DNA of 64,000 bases from Actinopolymorpha pittospori (GTDB lineage: Bacteria > Actinomycetota > Actinomycetes > Propionibacteriales > Actinopolymorphaceae): positions 8,990,001 through 9,054,000 of the forward strand of contig NZ_JADBEM010000001.1 of assembly GCF_014873875.1 (NCBI RefSeq). Direction: 5' to 3'. Position 1 is the first letter of the stretch, and each line of letters begins with the position of its first letter. Both the position numbers and the translations under genes were made by a program. Below the pieces are notes generated by a model. The model ran no database searches and was not told the DNA's origin. It saw nothing but the letters and a program-made list of their open reading frames with translations. Shown one piece after another: positions 41,852 through 50,675 of the stretch.

Positions 41852-42726
41852 ACCCATCCACGGACCCCACCCAGACGCCAGACGGAGGCCGACCGGCCTC
41901 CGGGGCGGCGACCGATCCAGGTACGGCACCGACGACGCCGCCCGTGCTGTACGACCTCAAGGCAGGGATCGCGACGATCACTCTGAACCGTCCCCGCGCC
42001 GCCAACGCTCTCGACCTCGCCACCAAGGAGGCGCTCCGCGACGCCGTCCTGGCGGCCGCCGACGACGAGTCGGTGCGTTGCGTGATCCTCACCGGCGCCG
42101 GGGAGCAGGCGTTCTGCGCCGGGCAGGACCTCCGCGAGCACGCCGTCAACCTGCGGGAGATGACCCCGGAGGAGATCTGGTCCACCATCCCGAACCACTA
42201 CGTCCCGATCGCCCGCGGACTCGCGACCATGCCGAAGCCTGTCGTCGCCGCGGTCAACGGGGTCGCGGCCGGCGCCGGCGCGGCGTTGGCGTTCGCCTGC
42301 GACTTCCGGGTGCTGGCCGACACCGCCGGGTTCAACCTGGCGTTCACCGCGGCGGGACTCTCCTGCGACACCGGCACGTCGTGGACGCTGCCTCGCCTGG
42401 TCGGGCACGCGAAGGCGGTCGACCTGCTGATGCGGCCACGCACCGTCGGGGCCGAGGAGGCCGAGCGGATCGGCCTCGCCACCTCGGTCGTCCCCGCGGC
42501 CGACCTCGCGGAGGAGGCGGGCAAACTCGCCCGTCAGCTCGCCGACGGGCCGACCGCGGCCTTCGCGGGCGTCCGGCTCTCCCTGGCCTACGCGGCGAGC
42601 AACTCCCTCGAGGAGGCACTCACCTTCGAGGGCGAGATGATGCGCCTGTGCGGCCAGACGGACGACCACATCAACGCGGTCGAGGCCTTCCTGGCCAAGC
42701 GCCGGCCGAGCTTCGAGGGGCACTGA
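41848..42726 (+). CDS. enoyl-CoA hydratase/isomerase
   Basis: A 292-residue crotonase-fold enzyme. The oxyanion hole pieces are AFCAGQDLREHA and NGVAAGAGAALAFACDFRV; FAGVRLSLAYAASNSLEEAL is typical of the PaaG/PaaB-like group. Position with paaX suggests phenylacetyl-CoA catabolism, although the remaining paa genes are not here. The first 30 residues are Ser/Thr/Pro/Gly-rich and disordered. ATG overlaps the paaX stop codon (ATGA). Confidence 0.88.
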   Translation: MNPSTDPTQTPDGGRPASGAATDPGTAPTTPPVLYDLKAGIATITLNRPRAANALDLATKEALRDAVLAAADDESVRCVILTGAGEQAFCAGQDLREHAVNLREMTPEEIWSTIPNHYVPIARGLATMPKPVVAAVNGVAAGAGAALAFACDFRVLADTAGFNLAFTAAGLSCDTGTSWTLPRLVGHAKAVDLLMRPRTVGAEEAERIGLATSVVPAADLAEEAGKLARQLADGPTAAFAGVRLSLAYAASNSLEEALTFEGEMMRLCGQTDDHINAVEAFLAKRRPSFEGH

Positions 42727-42777
42727 GCCCCTCGGCCCGGACACTTCGTCGACGGGAACTCCACGGCGTCAACGGGG

Positions 42778-43197
42778 TCAGCCGTTGCCGAGCACCTTGC
42801 CCAGCTTGCCCCGCCGACTCACGAGCATCGCCTCGGCCTCGATCTCGACCTTCCAACGAGGGTCGAGCAGACCGGCGACGACCACCATCGTGGAGACGGG
42901 CCGGACCTCACCGAAGACCTTGCCGTGCATCCGGCCCACGGCGTCCGCGTCGGCGGCGTCGGTGATGTACATGCGGGTGCGGACCACGTGCTCGGGCCCG
43001 GCGCCCACCTGGGCGAGCGCGGTCAGGATGATCTCGATACAACGGAACGCCTGGACGCCGGGGTCGGGGTCGACCTCGCCGTCCTCCCAGATCGGGGCGG
43101 TCCCGGCGACCAGCACCCGGTCACCGATCGACACCGCCCGACTGAACCCGAACTCACGTTCGTACTCCGACCCAGACGCCACACGCTGACGTGCCAC
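42778..43197 (-). CDS. RidA/YjgF/Rut family protein
   Basis: A 139-residue RidA-family protein, trimeric in relatives and able to hydrolyse reactive enamine/imine intermediates. Typical blocks are FSRAVSIGDRVLVAGTAP, CIEIILTALAQVG and VRTRMYITD. The catalytic Arg of RidA is best matched by R in VRTRMYI; substrate pocket otherwise divergent, so it may belong to one of the Rid1-7 subfamilies. GTG start at 43197, one base after the tag stop; GGGAG precedes it. Last gene of the DivIVA-tag-ridA operon. Confidence 0.9.
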   Translation of the reverse strand: MARQRVASGSEYEREFGFSRAVSIGDRVLVAGTAPIWEDGEVDPDPGVQAFRCIEIILTALAQVGAGPEHVVRTRMYITDAADADAVGRMHGKVFGEVRPVSTMVVVAGLLDPRWKVEIEAEAMLVSRRGKLGKVLGNG

Positions 43198-43198
43198 C

Positions 43199-43825
43199 TC
43201 ACCACTCCCTCGGCTCGAGCCTGCCCGCCCCGGCGGCGGCACTCCCGGCGGCGACGGCGCCCCGGCTGGCACAGTCCACCAGATGGTCGTCCACCATGCC
43301 AGTGGCCTGCATCAGCGCGTAGCAGGTCGTCGGGCCGACGAACGTGAAGCCGAGGCGCTTCAGCTCCTTCGCCATCGCCTTGGACTCGCTGGTCTGGGCG
43401 GGGACGTCCGCGAACGCCCGCGGCGCGGGGCGGCTGTCCGGTTCCGGTGCGAACGACCACAACAGCGCGGCCAACCCGCCCTCGAGCGCGCGGGCGGCCC
43501 GGGCGTTCCGGATCGCGGAGTTGACCTTCGCCGTGTTGCGGACGATGCCGCTGTCGGCCAGTAGACGCCGTACGTCGGACTCGTCGAACTCCGCGACGGT
43601 CGCGATGTCGAAGGCGGCGAAGGCGGCGCGAAACGCCGGACGCTTCCGCAGGATCGTCAGCCAGGACAGCCCGGACTGGAAACCCTCCAGCGTCATCCGC
43701 TCGAACAACCCCCGGTCATCGCGAACCGGGCGGCCCCACTCCTCGTCGTGGTAGCCGAGGTACTCGGGCGCGGACGTCGCCCAGGGGCAGCGCTTCACCC
43801 CGTCCGGGCCGGTCACGGCGGTCAT
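43199..43825 (-). CDS. tag: DNA-3-methyladenine glycosylase I
   Basis: A 208-residue base-excision enzyme removing 3-methyladenine from DNA. CPWATSAPEYLGYHDEEWG carries the zinc-binding Cys and His, FQSGLSWLTILRKRPAFRAAF the damage pocket, and FVGPTTCYALMQATGMVDDHLVDC the remaining zinc ligands. ATG at 43825 overlaps the stop of the DivIVA-domain gene (ATGA). As Rv1210 in Mycobacterium, with the same neighbour. Confidence 0.96.
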   Translation of the reverse strand: MTAVTGPDGVKRCPWATSAPEYLGYHDEEWGRPVRDDRGLFERMTLEGFQSGLSWLTILRKRPAFRAAFAAFDIATVAEFDESDVRRLLADSGIVRNTAKVNSAIRNARAARALEGGLAALLWSFAPEPDSRPAPRAFADVPAQTSESKAMAKELKRLGFTFVGPTTCYALMQATGMVDDHLVDCASRGAVAAGSAAAGAGRLEPREW

Positions 43826-44247
43826 CGCTCGTCCGAGCGGAAGTCGTTGCGGGTGGCCTGCTCGTGCGGGTGCGGACTGGCGTAGGGGCTGCCGAACGGC
43901 TCCACGGGTACGCCGGCCGGGCGCCCGCCCGGACCGTCATCCGCCTCCGCGAGGCGACTCTCGCGTTCGGCGAGTCGTTGCTCCCGCTCGGCGAGCCGGC
44001 CCTCGCGCTCGGCGAGGTCGCGGGTGAGCCGGCTGATCACGTCGTCCACCTCGTCCATGCGGTAGCCGCGCAGAACGACGGAGAACGCCACGTGCTGGAG
44101 GTCCTCCGAACCCACCGGCCGGTCGGTCGGCAGCCGCACCTCCCGCCGGTCGGGGTAGGCGCGCGCCATCGCGCCGCCACGCCCCACCGCGACGGCGGCG
44201 GTGGCGCCGAGGACGACCAGCACGAGGACGACCCACAGCCAGGTCAT
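43822..44247 (-). CDS. DivIVA domain membrane protein
   Basis: A 141-residue protein like Rv1209. One N-terminal membrane helix (WLWVVLVLVVLGATAAVAV), then the DivIVA-type motif AFSVVLRGYRMDEVDDVISRL, and a heptad repeat (AEREGRL, AEREQRL, AERESRL) predicted to be a short coiled coil. The tail is Pro/His-rich. DivIVA domains sense curvature or bind polar growth factors; this small variant's role is unknown. First gene of the operon with tag and ridA. Confidence 0.88.
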   Translation of the reverse strand: MTWLWVVLVLVVLGATAAVAVGRGGAMARAYPDRREVRLPTDRPVGSEDLQHVAFSVVLRGYRMDEVDDVISRLTRDLAEREGRLAEREQRLAERESRLAEADDGPGGRPAGVPVEPFGSPYASPHPHEQATRNDFRSDER

Positions 44248-44428
44248 GCCCTTGATCGTGCCACGTGGTCCCCCGGCGGAGCCCGGTAGGGGACGATGGC
44301 GCGCCAGGCGATCCGGACGAACCACGCGATCCGGCGTCGTGCCAGGCTGGGCGCCGCCCCCGTTCGGGCGCGGGTGGGTGAGGCTGGAACCGAGTGAGCG
44401 ACGCGAGAGCACCACTGGAAGGGGTCCG

Positions 44429-45292
44429 ATGCGGTTGCGCTTGGGCAGGCTGGAGTTCGCGGAGGGCGACTACGCCGTGATGGCGATCGTGAACCGCACC
44501 CCTGACTCGTTCTTCGACGCCGGCGCCACCTACTCCGAGGACGCCGCCCTCGCCCGGGTCGCCGAGGTCGTGGAGGCCGGCGCCGCGATCGTGGACGTCG
44601 GCGGGGTGAAGGCCGGGTACGGCGCCGAGGTCAGCGTGGCCGAGGAGCTCCGGCGGACGGCACCCTTCGTCGCCGAGGTCCGCTCCCGCTTCCCCGACCT
44701 CGTGATCAGCGTCGACACCTGGCGCTCACCGGTCGCGCGGGAGCTGTGCGCCGCGGGAGCGGACCTGATCAACGACACCTGGTCCGGCGCCGACCCCGGC
44801 CTCGCCAAGGTGGCCGCGGAGTTCTCCACGGGCCTGGTCTGCTCCCACACCGGCGGTCTGCCGCCACGCACCGACCCGCACCGGGTGGCCTACGAGGACG
44901 TCGTGGCCGACGTCGTGGCCCGGGTCACCGAACTCGCCGAGCGCGCGGTCGCGGCAGGGGTACGACGCGACGGCATCCTCGTCGATCCCACCCACGACTT
45001 CGGCAAGAACACCTGGCACTCCCTGGAACTCACCCGGCGACTCGACGAACTGGTCGCCACCGGCTGGCCCGTCCTGGTGGCGCTGTCCCGCAAGGACTTC
45101 ATCGGCGAGACGCTCGACCTTCCGGTCGGGGAGCGCCTGCCGGGCACGCTCGCCGCGACCGCGATCTCCGCCTGGCTCGGCGCGCGGGTCTTCCGGGCGC
45201 ACGACGTGCGGGAGACGCGGCAGGTGCTCGACATGGTCGCGTCCGTCCGGGGGGCCCGGCCGCCCGCACGGGCGCGGCGCGGCCTCGCCTAG
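44429..45292 (+). CDS. folP2: FolP2-type dihydropteroate synthase paralogue
   Basis: A 287-residue TIM-barrel protein of the FolP family, closest to Rv1207/FolP2. It reads MAIVNRTPDSFFDAG, where true DHPS has N-V-T-P-D-S-F-S-D-G-G, and DVGGVKAG where DHPS has D-x-G-G/A-x-S-T-R-P. So the pterin and pABA sites are altered. M. tuberculosis FolP2 has been reported to lack DHPS activity, so this is probably not the folate enzyme. Conserved C-terminus RGARPPARARRGLA. ATG at 44429 with GGAAGGGG before it. Stop lies in a 20-bp palindrome. Confidence 0.93.
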   Translation: MRLRLGRLEFAEGDYAVMAIVNRTPDSFFDAGATYSEDAALARVAEVVEAGAAIVDVGGVKAGYGAEVSVAEELRRTAPFVAEVRSRFPDLVISVDTWRSPVARELCAAGADLINDTWSGADPGLAKVAAEFSTGLVCSHTGGLPPRTDPHRVAYEDVVADVVARVTELAERAVAAGVRRDGILVDPTHDFGKNTWHSLELTRRLDELVATGWPVLVALSRKDFIGETLDLPVGERLPGTLAATAISAWLGARVFRAHDVRETRQVLDMVASVRGARPPARARRGLA

Positions 45293-45300
45293 GCGAGGCC
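45281..45300. terminator. palindrome spanning the folP2 stop codon
   Basis: GGCCTCGCCTAGGCGAGGCC, a perfect 20-bp palindrome; the stop TAG (45290-45292) is in its centre. It would form a hairpin in either transcript of these convergent genes. Confidence 0.55.
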
Positions 45301-45349
45301 CGCTCCGCCGACGCCGGGCGCGATGCACTCGGCCGGCACGGCCGGTGGA

Positions 45350-46246
45350 TCAGTCCGGCGAGACCGGCCCGCCGTTCGGCCCCTGCGCGGGCGGACCGCC
45401 GGGAAGGGCACCGCCTGCCCCATCGCCGTTCGGACCGTCCACCGCGAGCCCGTCGACGCTCAGATCACCGCCCGCCGGTACGTGGCTCTGCTCGACGGCC
45501 CGGACGACCTCGACGGCCTCGTCGACATCGTCGGTGAGGTGCAGCATCTCCAGGTCGGCCGGCTTGATCTTGCCGTCGGCGAGCACGGTCTCGCGCAGCC
45601 AGGTCAGCAGCCCGGACCAGTACGCCGTCCCGATCAGGACCAGCGGGAACGACGTCACCTTGCGGGTCTGCACCAGCGTCAGCGCCTCGAACAGCTCGTC
45701 GAAGGTACCGAAACCGCCCGGAAGCACCACGAAGCCCTGGGCGTACTTCACGAACATGGTCTTGCGCGCGAAGAAGTACCGGAAGTTGAGGCCGATGTCG
45801 ACCCAGGGATTCATGCCCTGCTCGAACGGCAGCTCGATCCCGAGCCCGACCGACACGCCGCCGGCCTGGCTCGCTCCCTTGTTCGCGGCCTCCATCACTC
45901 CCGGACCGCCGCCGGTGATGACGGCGTAACCGGCCTCGACGAGCGCCCCGCCAAGGCGCTCGGCCGCGGCGTACATCGGGTCCTCGACCTTGGTGCGCGC
46001 ACTGCCGAACACGCTGATCGCCGGCCCGAGTTCGGCGAGCATCCCGAACCCCTCGACGAACTCCGACTGGATCCGCATCACCCGCCAGGGATCCGTGTGC
46101 ACCCAGTCCGAGGGGCCCCGGGTGTCCAGGAGCCGCTGGTCGGTGGTGCTCGTCTGCATCTGGGTACGCCGCGTGACGATCCGGCCACGTTGCTTCTCCC
46201 GGGGCCGATCGGGCCTGGTGGGCCGCTCGTCCTGCTCTTCCCGCAT
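45350..46246 (-). CDS. LOG family protein (TIGR00730, cytokinin-activating type)
   Basis: A 298-residue Rossmann-fold protein of the LOG family. The hallmark PGGFGTFDELFE binds and cleaves the nucleotide ribose phosphate, and GPGVMEAANKGA is the second motif. Relatives remove ribose 5'-phosphate from AMP or cytokinin nucleotides. N-terminus of 45 residues is charged and disordered; the C-terminal 40 residues are Gly/Asp/Pro-rich. ATG at 46246 has no strong ribosome site. Similar to Rv1205. Confidence 0.92.
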   Translation of the reverse strand: MREEQDERPTRPDRPREKQRGRIVTRRTQMQTSTTDQRLLDTRGPSDWVHTDPWRVMRIQSEFVEGFGMLAELGPAISVFGSARTKVEDPMYAAAERLGGALVEAGYAVITGGGPGVMEAANKGASQAGGVSVGLGIELPFEQGMNPWVDIGLNFRYFFARKTMFVKYAQGFVVLPGGFGTFDELFEALTLVQTRKVTSFPLVLIGTAYWSGLLTWLRETVLADGKIKPADLEMLHLTDDVDEAVEVVRAVEQSHVPAGGDLSVDGLAVDGPNGDGAGGALPGGPPAQGPNGGPVSPD

Positions 46247-46400
46247 GAATTCGAAGGGTAGTGGCCCGTCGCGACGACGCCACCAGAGCCGGGTCAGAGT
46301 GCGCTGAAGTTTGCCCGGACGTTCAACAGCTGCCCGAATTCTTTCGCGACGGTTCTCGCGAGAACGCGGAGGAACCGGCCATACCGGCACACTGGTCCTC

Positions 46401-47582
46401 ATGCGCTTCTCGGCCCTCACCCAGCTCTCCTGCCCACGCTGCTCCCGCAGCCATGACGCCGACCAGGTGACCAACGTCTGCACGTGCGGTTCGCCCCTGC
46501 TCGCGGAGTACGACCTCGCCGAGATCCGGGCCGGTCGCACCCGCGAGGAGGTGAGCGCCCGACCGGCCACGCTGTGGCGCTACCACGAGCTGCTCCCGGT
46601 CCGCTCCCCCGACCAGATCGTCACCCTCGGCGAGGGCATGACCCCGCTGCTGCCGATGCCAGCGTTCGGCAAGGAGGTCGGCGTCCCCCACCTGCTGATG
46701 AAGGACGAGGGCCTGATCCCGACCGGGACGTTCAAGGCGAGGGGCGCGGCGGTGGGCGTCTCCCGGGCCCGTGAGCTCGGCGTCAAGAACATCGCGATGC
46801 CCACGAACGGCAACGCAGGCTCGGCCTGGGCGACCTACGCCGCCCGGGCGGGCATGGGCAGCCTCATCGCGATGCCCTACGACGCGCCGGAGATCTGCCG
46901 GCGGGAGTGCCGCGTCGTCGGCGCGGAGCTGGAGCTGATCGACGGCCTGATCGGTGACGCCGCCGCGCTCGTACGCGAGAAGCTCGCGGAGCGCGACGGC
47001 TGGCTCGACGTGTCGACCCTGCGCGAGCCCTACCGCATCGAGGGCAAGAAGACGATGGGCCTGGAGATCGCCGAGCAGCTCGGCTGGCGCTGCCCGGACG
47101 TGATCCTCTACCCCACCGGTGGAGGTGTCGGACTGATCGGCATCTGGAAGGCCCTGAACGAGCTCGTGGAGCTGGGCTGGATCACTGGTCCGCTGCCCCG
47201 GCTCGTCGCCGTGCAGGCGAGTGGCTGCGCACCGATCGTCACGGCGTACGAGGCGGGAGCGCAGGAGAGTGAACCCTGGCCGGACGCGCGCACGGTGGCG
47301 TTCGGGATCACCGTGCCCAAGGCGCTCGGCGACTTCCTGATCCTGCGGGCGATCTATGAGACCGGTGGCTGCGCCGTCGCGGTCGACGACGAGGACCTGC
47401 TGGCCGAGCAGCGCCGCGTCGCCGAGCTCGAGGGGACCTTCATCTGCCCGGAGGGCGCCGCCGCCTTCTCCGCCGTCCGCGCGCTGCGGGCGTCGGGGTG
47501 GATCGAGGCCCAGGAGGAGGTCGTCGTCCTCAACACCGGCACCGGGCTGAAGTACCCCTCCACCGTGCCCCTGCCCAGCTGA
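46401..47582 (+). CDS. thrC: threonine synthase
   Basis: A 393-residue PLP enzyme that converts O-phospho-L-homoserine to threonine. A small zinc-ribbon-like start (CPRC at 11-14, CTCG at 27-30) precedes the fold II domain. K112 in TGTFKARG is the PLP lysine; GGGVGLIGIWKALNEL binds the phosphate. ATG at 46401. It is a cytosolic amino acid enzyme; being next to dapE, it is with another aspartate-family branch. Some distance from the usual thr operon, and a cysteine/threonine dehydratase-like alternative is less likely given the length and N-terminus. Confidence 0.88.
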   Translation: MRFSALTQLSCPRCSRSHDADQVTNVCTCGSPLLAEYDLAEIRAGRTREEVSARPATLWRYHELLPVRSPDQIVTLGEGMTPLLPMPAFGKEVGVPHLLMKDEGLIPTGTFKARGAAVGVSRARELGVKNIAMPTNGNAGSAWATYAARAGMGSLIAMPYDAPEICRRECRVVGAELELIDGLIGDAAALVREKLAERDGWLDVSTLREPYRIEGKKTMGLEIAEQLGWRCPDVILYPTGGGVGLIGIWKALNELVELGWITGPLPRLVAVQASGCAPIVTAYEAGAQESEPWPDARTVAFGITVPKALGDFLILRAIYETGGCAVAVDDEDLLAEQRRVAELEGTFICPEGAAAFSAVRALRASGWIEAQEEVVVLNTGTGLKYPSTVPLPS

Positions 47583-47588
47583 CGGACC

Positions 47589-48647
47589 CTAGCTGAGCCA
47601 GGCGCGCATCCGTTCCTCGCAGCGGCGCAGTTCGGCGACCTCCACGAACTCGTCCTTGGTGTGGGCGAGCGCGGACCCACCGGGGCCGTAGTTGACCGCG
47701 GGAACACCGAGCTCGGCGAACCGCGCGACGTCGGTCCAGCCGAACTTCGGCCGGGGCTCGGCCTCGACCGCCGCCACGAACGCCGCGGCCGCCGGCCGGG
47801 ACAGGCCCGGCGCCGCGGCGGGCGCGGAGTCGCGGCACTCCACGGCGTACTCCGCGAAGGTCTCCCGCACGTGCGCGAACGCCTCGTCCTCCGAACGGTC
47901 CGGGGCGAAGCGGTAGTTGACGGTGATCCGACACTCGTCGGGGATCACGTTGCCCGCGACGCCGCCGGTGATGCCGACGGCGTTGAGGCCCTCGCGGTAG
48001 ACGAGCCCGTCGACCGGCACCTGCCGGGGTTCGTACGCCGCGAGCCGGGCCAGGACCTCCGCCGCGGCGTGGATGGCGTTCTCGCCCATCCACGCCCGGG
48101 CACTGTGGGCGCGCTTGCCGGGCAGGATGATCTCGGCGCGGAGCGTGCCCTGGCAGCCGCCCTCCACCTGCGCGCTGGAGGGCTCCATCAGGACGGCGAA
48201 GTCGGCCGCGAGGGTGTCCGGGTGCTCGCGGGAGAGCCGGCCGAGGCCGTTCTTCTCCGCCTCGATCTCCTCGCAGTCGTAGAACACGTAGGTCACGTCG
48301 CGGACCGGCTCGACGAGGGTGGCGGCCAGCCGCAGGGCCACCGCGACGCCGCCCTTCATGTCGCAGGCGCCGAGGCCGTAGATCCGGTCACCGACCCGGC
48401 GGGACGGAAGGTTGTCGGCGACCGGAACGGTGTCGAGGTGCCCGGCGACGACGACGCGTTCGGCCCGGCCCAGCGAGGTCCGGGCCACCAGGGTGTTGCC
48501 GAACCGCTGCGTGTCGAGGTGTCCCAGCCCGGACAGCGCCGCCTCGACGGCGTCGGCCAACGCGCGTTCGTCGCCGCTCACCGACGAGACGTCGACCAGC
48601 GCGCGGGTGAGGGCAACCACGTCGGAGTGCAGATCCAGGCTCGACAT
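47589..48647 (-). CDS. dapE: succinyl-diaminopimelate desuccinylase
   Basis: A 352-residue M20 metallopeptidase-fold enzyme for lysine/peptidoglycan precursor synthesis, removing succinate from N-succinyl-LL-DAP. Metal ligands H70 and D72 (AGHLDTV), D96 (GACDMKGG), E126/E127 (YDCEEIE), with the dimerisation lid in between. ATG at 48647, 172 bp from the divergent dapD start. Six bases separate its stop from the thrC stop, convergent. Confidence 0.95.
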   Translation of the reverse strand: MSSLDLHSDVVALTRALVDVSSVSGDERALADAVEAALSGLGHLDTQRFGNTLVARTSLGRAERVVVAGHLDTVPVADNLPSRRVGDRIYGLGACDMKGGVAVALRLAATLVEPVRDVTYVFYDCEEIEAEKNGLGRLSREHPDTLAADFAVLMEPSSAQVEGGCQGTLRAEIILPGKRAHSARAWMGENAIHAAAEVLARLAAYEPRQVPVDGLVYREGLNAVGITGGVAGNVIPDECRITVNYRFAPDRSEDEAFAHVRETFAEYAVECRDSAPAAAPGLSRPAAAAFVAAVEAEPRPKFGWTDVARFAELGVPAVNYGPGGSALAHTKDEFVEVAELRRCEERMRAWLS

Positions 48648-48819
48648 GACGGCAGTCTGCCAGCCGGCGGAGGAGTTGACCCGCCCGGACCTCGCATATC
48701 CGGGCATCCGACCCGCCGCGCCCGCCCGGGTGCGCGCCGCGTGGACGCCCGCGTGCACGCACGGCGAGTTTGCCGGACCCGAACGCTCGGACTTGCCTGG
48801 CTCTGGCAGGCTGAACGCC

Positions 48820-49761
48820 ATGACCGACACACCTGGTGCCTGGGGCTTCGGAATCGCCACGACGAGTCAGACCGGCAGAGTCCTCGACACCTGGTATCCC
48901 GAGCCCGCGCTGGGATCGCCAGGACCTGGACACGACGAGCCGCCGGCCGAGCTCGTCGCGCTGGAGGGTGAGGATCCGCTGCGCCGGGTCCGGCGTTCCG
49001 TCGTGCGCACGGTGCTCCCCTCCCTGGACGCCCCGCCCGCCGACACGCCCGACGCCTACCTGCGGCTCCACCTGCTCTCCCACCGGCTGGTCCGACCGCG
49101 AGAGGCCAACCTGGACGGCATCTTCGCGGCGCTGTCCAACGTCGTCTGGACCAGCGCCGGCCCCTGTGACGTCGAGGGGTTCGAGCAGACCCGGCTCCGG
49201 CTGCGCGCGGCCGGCCAGGAGGTCATCGTCTACGGGATCGACAAGTTCCCCCGCATGGTCGACTACGTCGTACCCGTCGGAGTGCGGATCGCCGACGCCG
49301 ACCGGGTGCGGCTCGGCGCCCACCTCGCCGACGGGACCGTCGTCATGCACGAGGGGTTCGTCAACTTCAACGCCGGCACGCTCGGCGCCTCCATGGTCGA
49401 GGGTCGTATCTCGGCCGGCGTGGTCGTCGAGGAGGGCTCCGACGTCGGTGGCGGCGCCTCCATCATGGGCACGCTGTCCGGTGGCGGCACCGAGGTGATC
49501 ACCATCGGAAAGCGCTGCCTGATCGGCGCGAACGCCGGTGTGGGCATCCCGCTCGGCGACGACTGTGTGGTCGAGGCGGGCTGCTACGTCACGGCGGGCT
49601 CGAAGATCCGGCTCACCGACGGTGAGATCGTCAAGGCCCGCGACCTGGCCGGAACGCCCGGCCTGCTCTTCTGGCGCAACAGCATCTCCGGCGCGCTCGA
49701 GGCCCGCCCTCGCACCAGCGGTGGAGTCGAGCTCAACACCGCGTTGCACACGAACAACTGA
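48820..49761 (+). CDS. dapD: 2,3,4,5-tetrahydropyridine-2,6-dicarboxylate N-succinyltransferase
   Basis: A 313-residue left-handed beta-helix enzyme transferring succinyl from CoA to tetrahydrodipicolinate, the step before dapC. Belongs to the actinobacterial type-2 DapD (as Rv1201c). Hexapeptide repeats run from VRLGAHLADGTVV through VGGGASIMGTLSGGG to GANAGVGIPLGDDCVVEAGCYV. ATG at 48820, no ribosome site; CAGGCT lies seven bases upstream. Stop and start of the next gene overlap as TGATG. Confidence 0.96.
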   Translation: MTDTPGAWGFGIATTSQTGRVLDTWYPEPALGSPGPGHDEPPAELVALEGEDPLRRVRRSVVRTVLPSLDAPPADTPDAYLRLHLLSHRLVRPREANLDGIFAALSNVVWTSAGPCDVEGFEQTRLRLRAAGQEVIVYGIDKFPRMVDYVVPVGVRIADADRVRLGAHLADGTVVMHEGFVNFNAGTLGASMVEGRISAGVVVEEGSDVGGGASIMGTLSGGGTEVITIGKRCLIGANAGVGIPLGDDCVVEAGCYVTAGSKIRLTDGEIVKARDLAGTPGLLFWRNSISGALEARPRTSGGVELNTALHTNN

Positions 49762-50675
49762 TGGTGGCTCGCGGGGGGATGCGGGCCGCGAAGATCGTCG
49801 CCATCGTGGTGATCGTGTGTGGGCTGGTGGTGGCCGGTGCCGCGCTGGCCACCGAGATGCTGTTCCGGCAGCCGCTGGTGGAGGGCTGTCACGCGACGGT
49901 CGCCGGCACCTCGACCGAGCTCACGGTCGAGGAGGCCGAGAACGCCGCGCTCATCTCGGCGGTGTCCGTCCAGCGCGGCCTGCCACCGCGGGCCGCCACC
50001 ATCGCCCTGGCGACGGCGTTCCAGGAGTCCGGCCTGCGCAACATCGACTACGGCCACCTCGACTCGGTGGGGCTCTTCCAGCAACGGCCGAGCCAGGGCT
50101 GGGGCACGGTCGCGGAGATCCAGGACCCGTACTACTCCGCCGGCCGCTTCTACAGCGCCCTCGTCGACGTGCGGGGCTACGCCGCCATGGAGATCGCGGT
50201 CGCGGCCCAGGCCGTGCAGCGGTCCGCCGACGGGAGCGCCTACGCCCAGCACGAGGCCGGCTCCCGGGCGCTCGCCTCGGCCCTGACCGGCCAGTCCGAC
50301 GCGGCGTTCAGCTGCGAGGTCCAGCAGACGACCGCGAGCGCCTCGGCCGGGTCGGACCTGATCGGCGAGCTCGGCAAGGCCTACGGCACCGCCAAGCCGG
50401 TCGGCGGCGACGTCGGTGTGACCGGCTCGGCCGCCACCGGCCTGGCGGTCCGGCGTGAAGGCGACTCGATCATCGACATTCCGCTGGCCTCCACGCAGCG
50501 ACAGCTGGGCTGGTCCGTCGCACAGTGGTCGGTCGCCTACGCCAAACGGTTCGGCGTCTCCTCCGTCTCCTACGACGGCCACACCTGGTCGGCGGACCAG
50601 TCCAAGGACGGGTGGCGAGCCGACACCGAGACCGGACCGCACCAGGTCCGGATCATGCTGGCCTCACCCTCCTGA
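49761..50675 (+). CDS. membrane-anchored lysozyme-like (transglycosylase-fold) protein
   Basis: A 304-residue protein with one N-terminal membrane helix (IVAIVVIVCGLVVAGAALAT) and an external domain. The stretch ALATAFQESGLRNIDYGHLDSVGLFQQRPSQGWG has the Glu-Ser-Gly-Leu and GLFQQRP pattern of goose-lysozyme/transglycosylase folds, so it probably acts on peptidoglycan, with E in QESG as catalytic acid. Databases often call relatives heavy metal transporters, which I think is wrong. ATG overlaps the dapD stop, tying it to diaminopimelate synthesis. Ends in a beta-rich domain (ASTQRQLGWSVAQWSVAYA) with a 12-bp overlap with the next convergent gene. Confidence 0.78.
   Translation: MVARGGMRAAKIVAIVVIVCGLVVAGAALATEMLFRQPLVEGCHATVAGTSTELTVEEAENAALISAVSVQRGLPPRAATIALATAFQESGLRNIDYGHLDSVGLFQQRPSQGWGTVAEIQDPYYSAGRFYSALVDVRGYAAMEIAVAAQAVQRSADGSAYAQHEAGSRALASALTGQSDAAFSCEVQQTTASASAGSDLIGELGKAYGTAKPVGGDVGVTGSAATGLAVRREGDSIIDIPLASTQRQLGWSVAQWSVAYAKRFGVSSVSYDGHTWSADQSKDGWRADTETGPHQVRIMLASPS

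Noticed and set aside
41848..42726. Part of a phenylacetate operon
   Set aside because: No paaA-E, K or Z genes in the window, so the pathway cannot be claimed beyond the paaX link.
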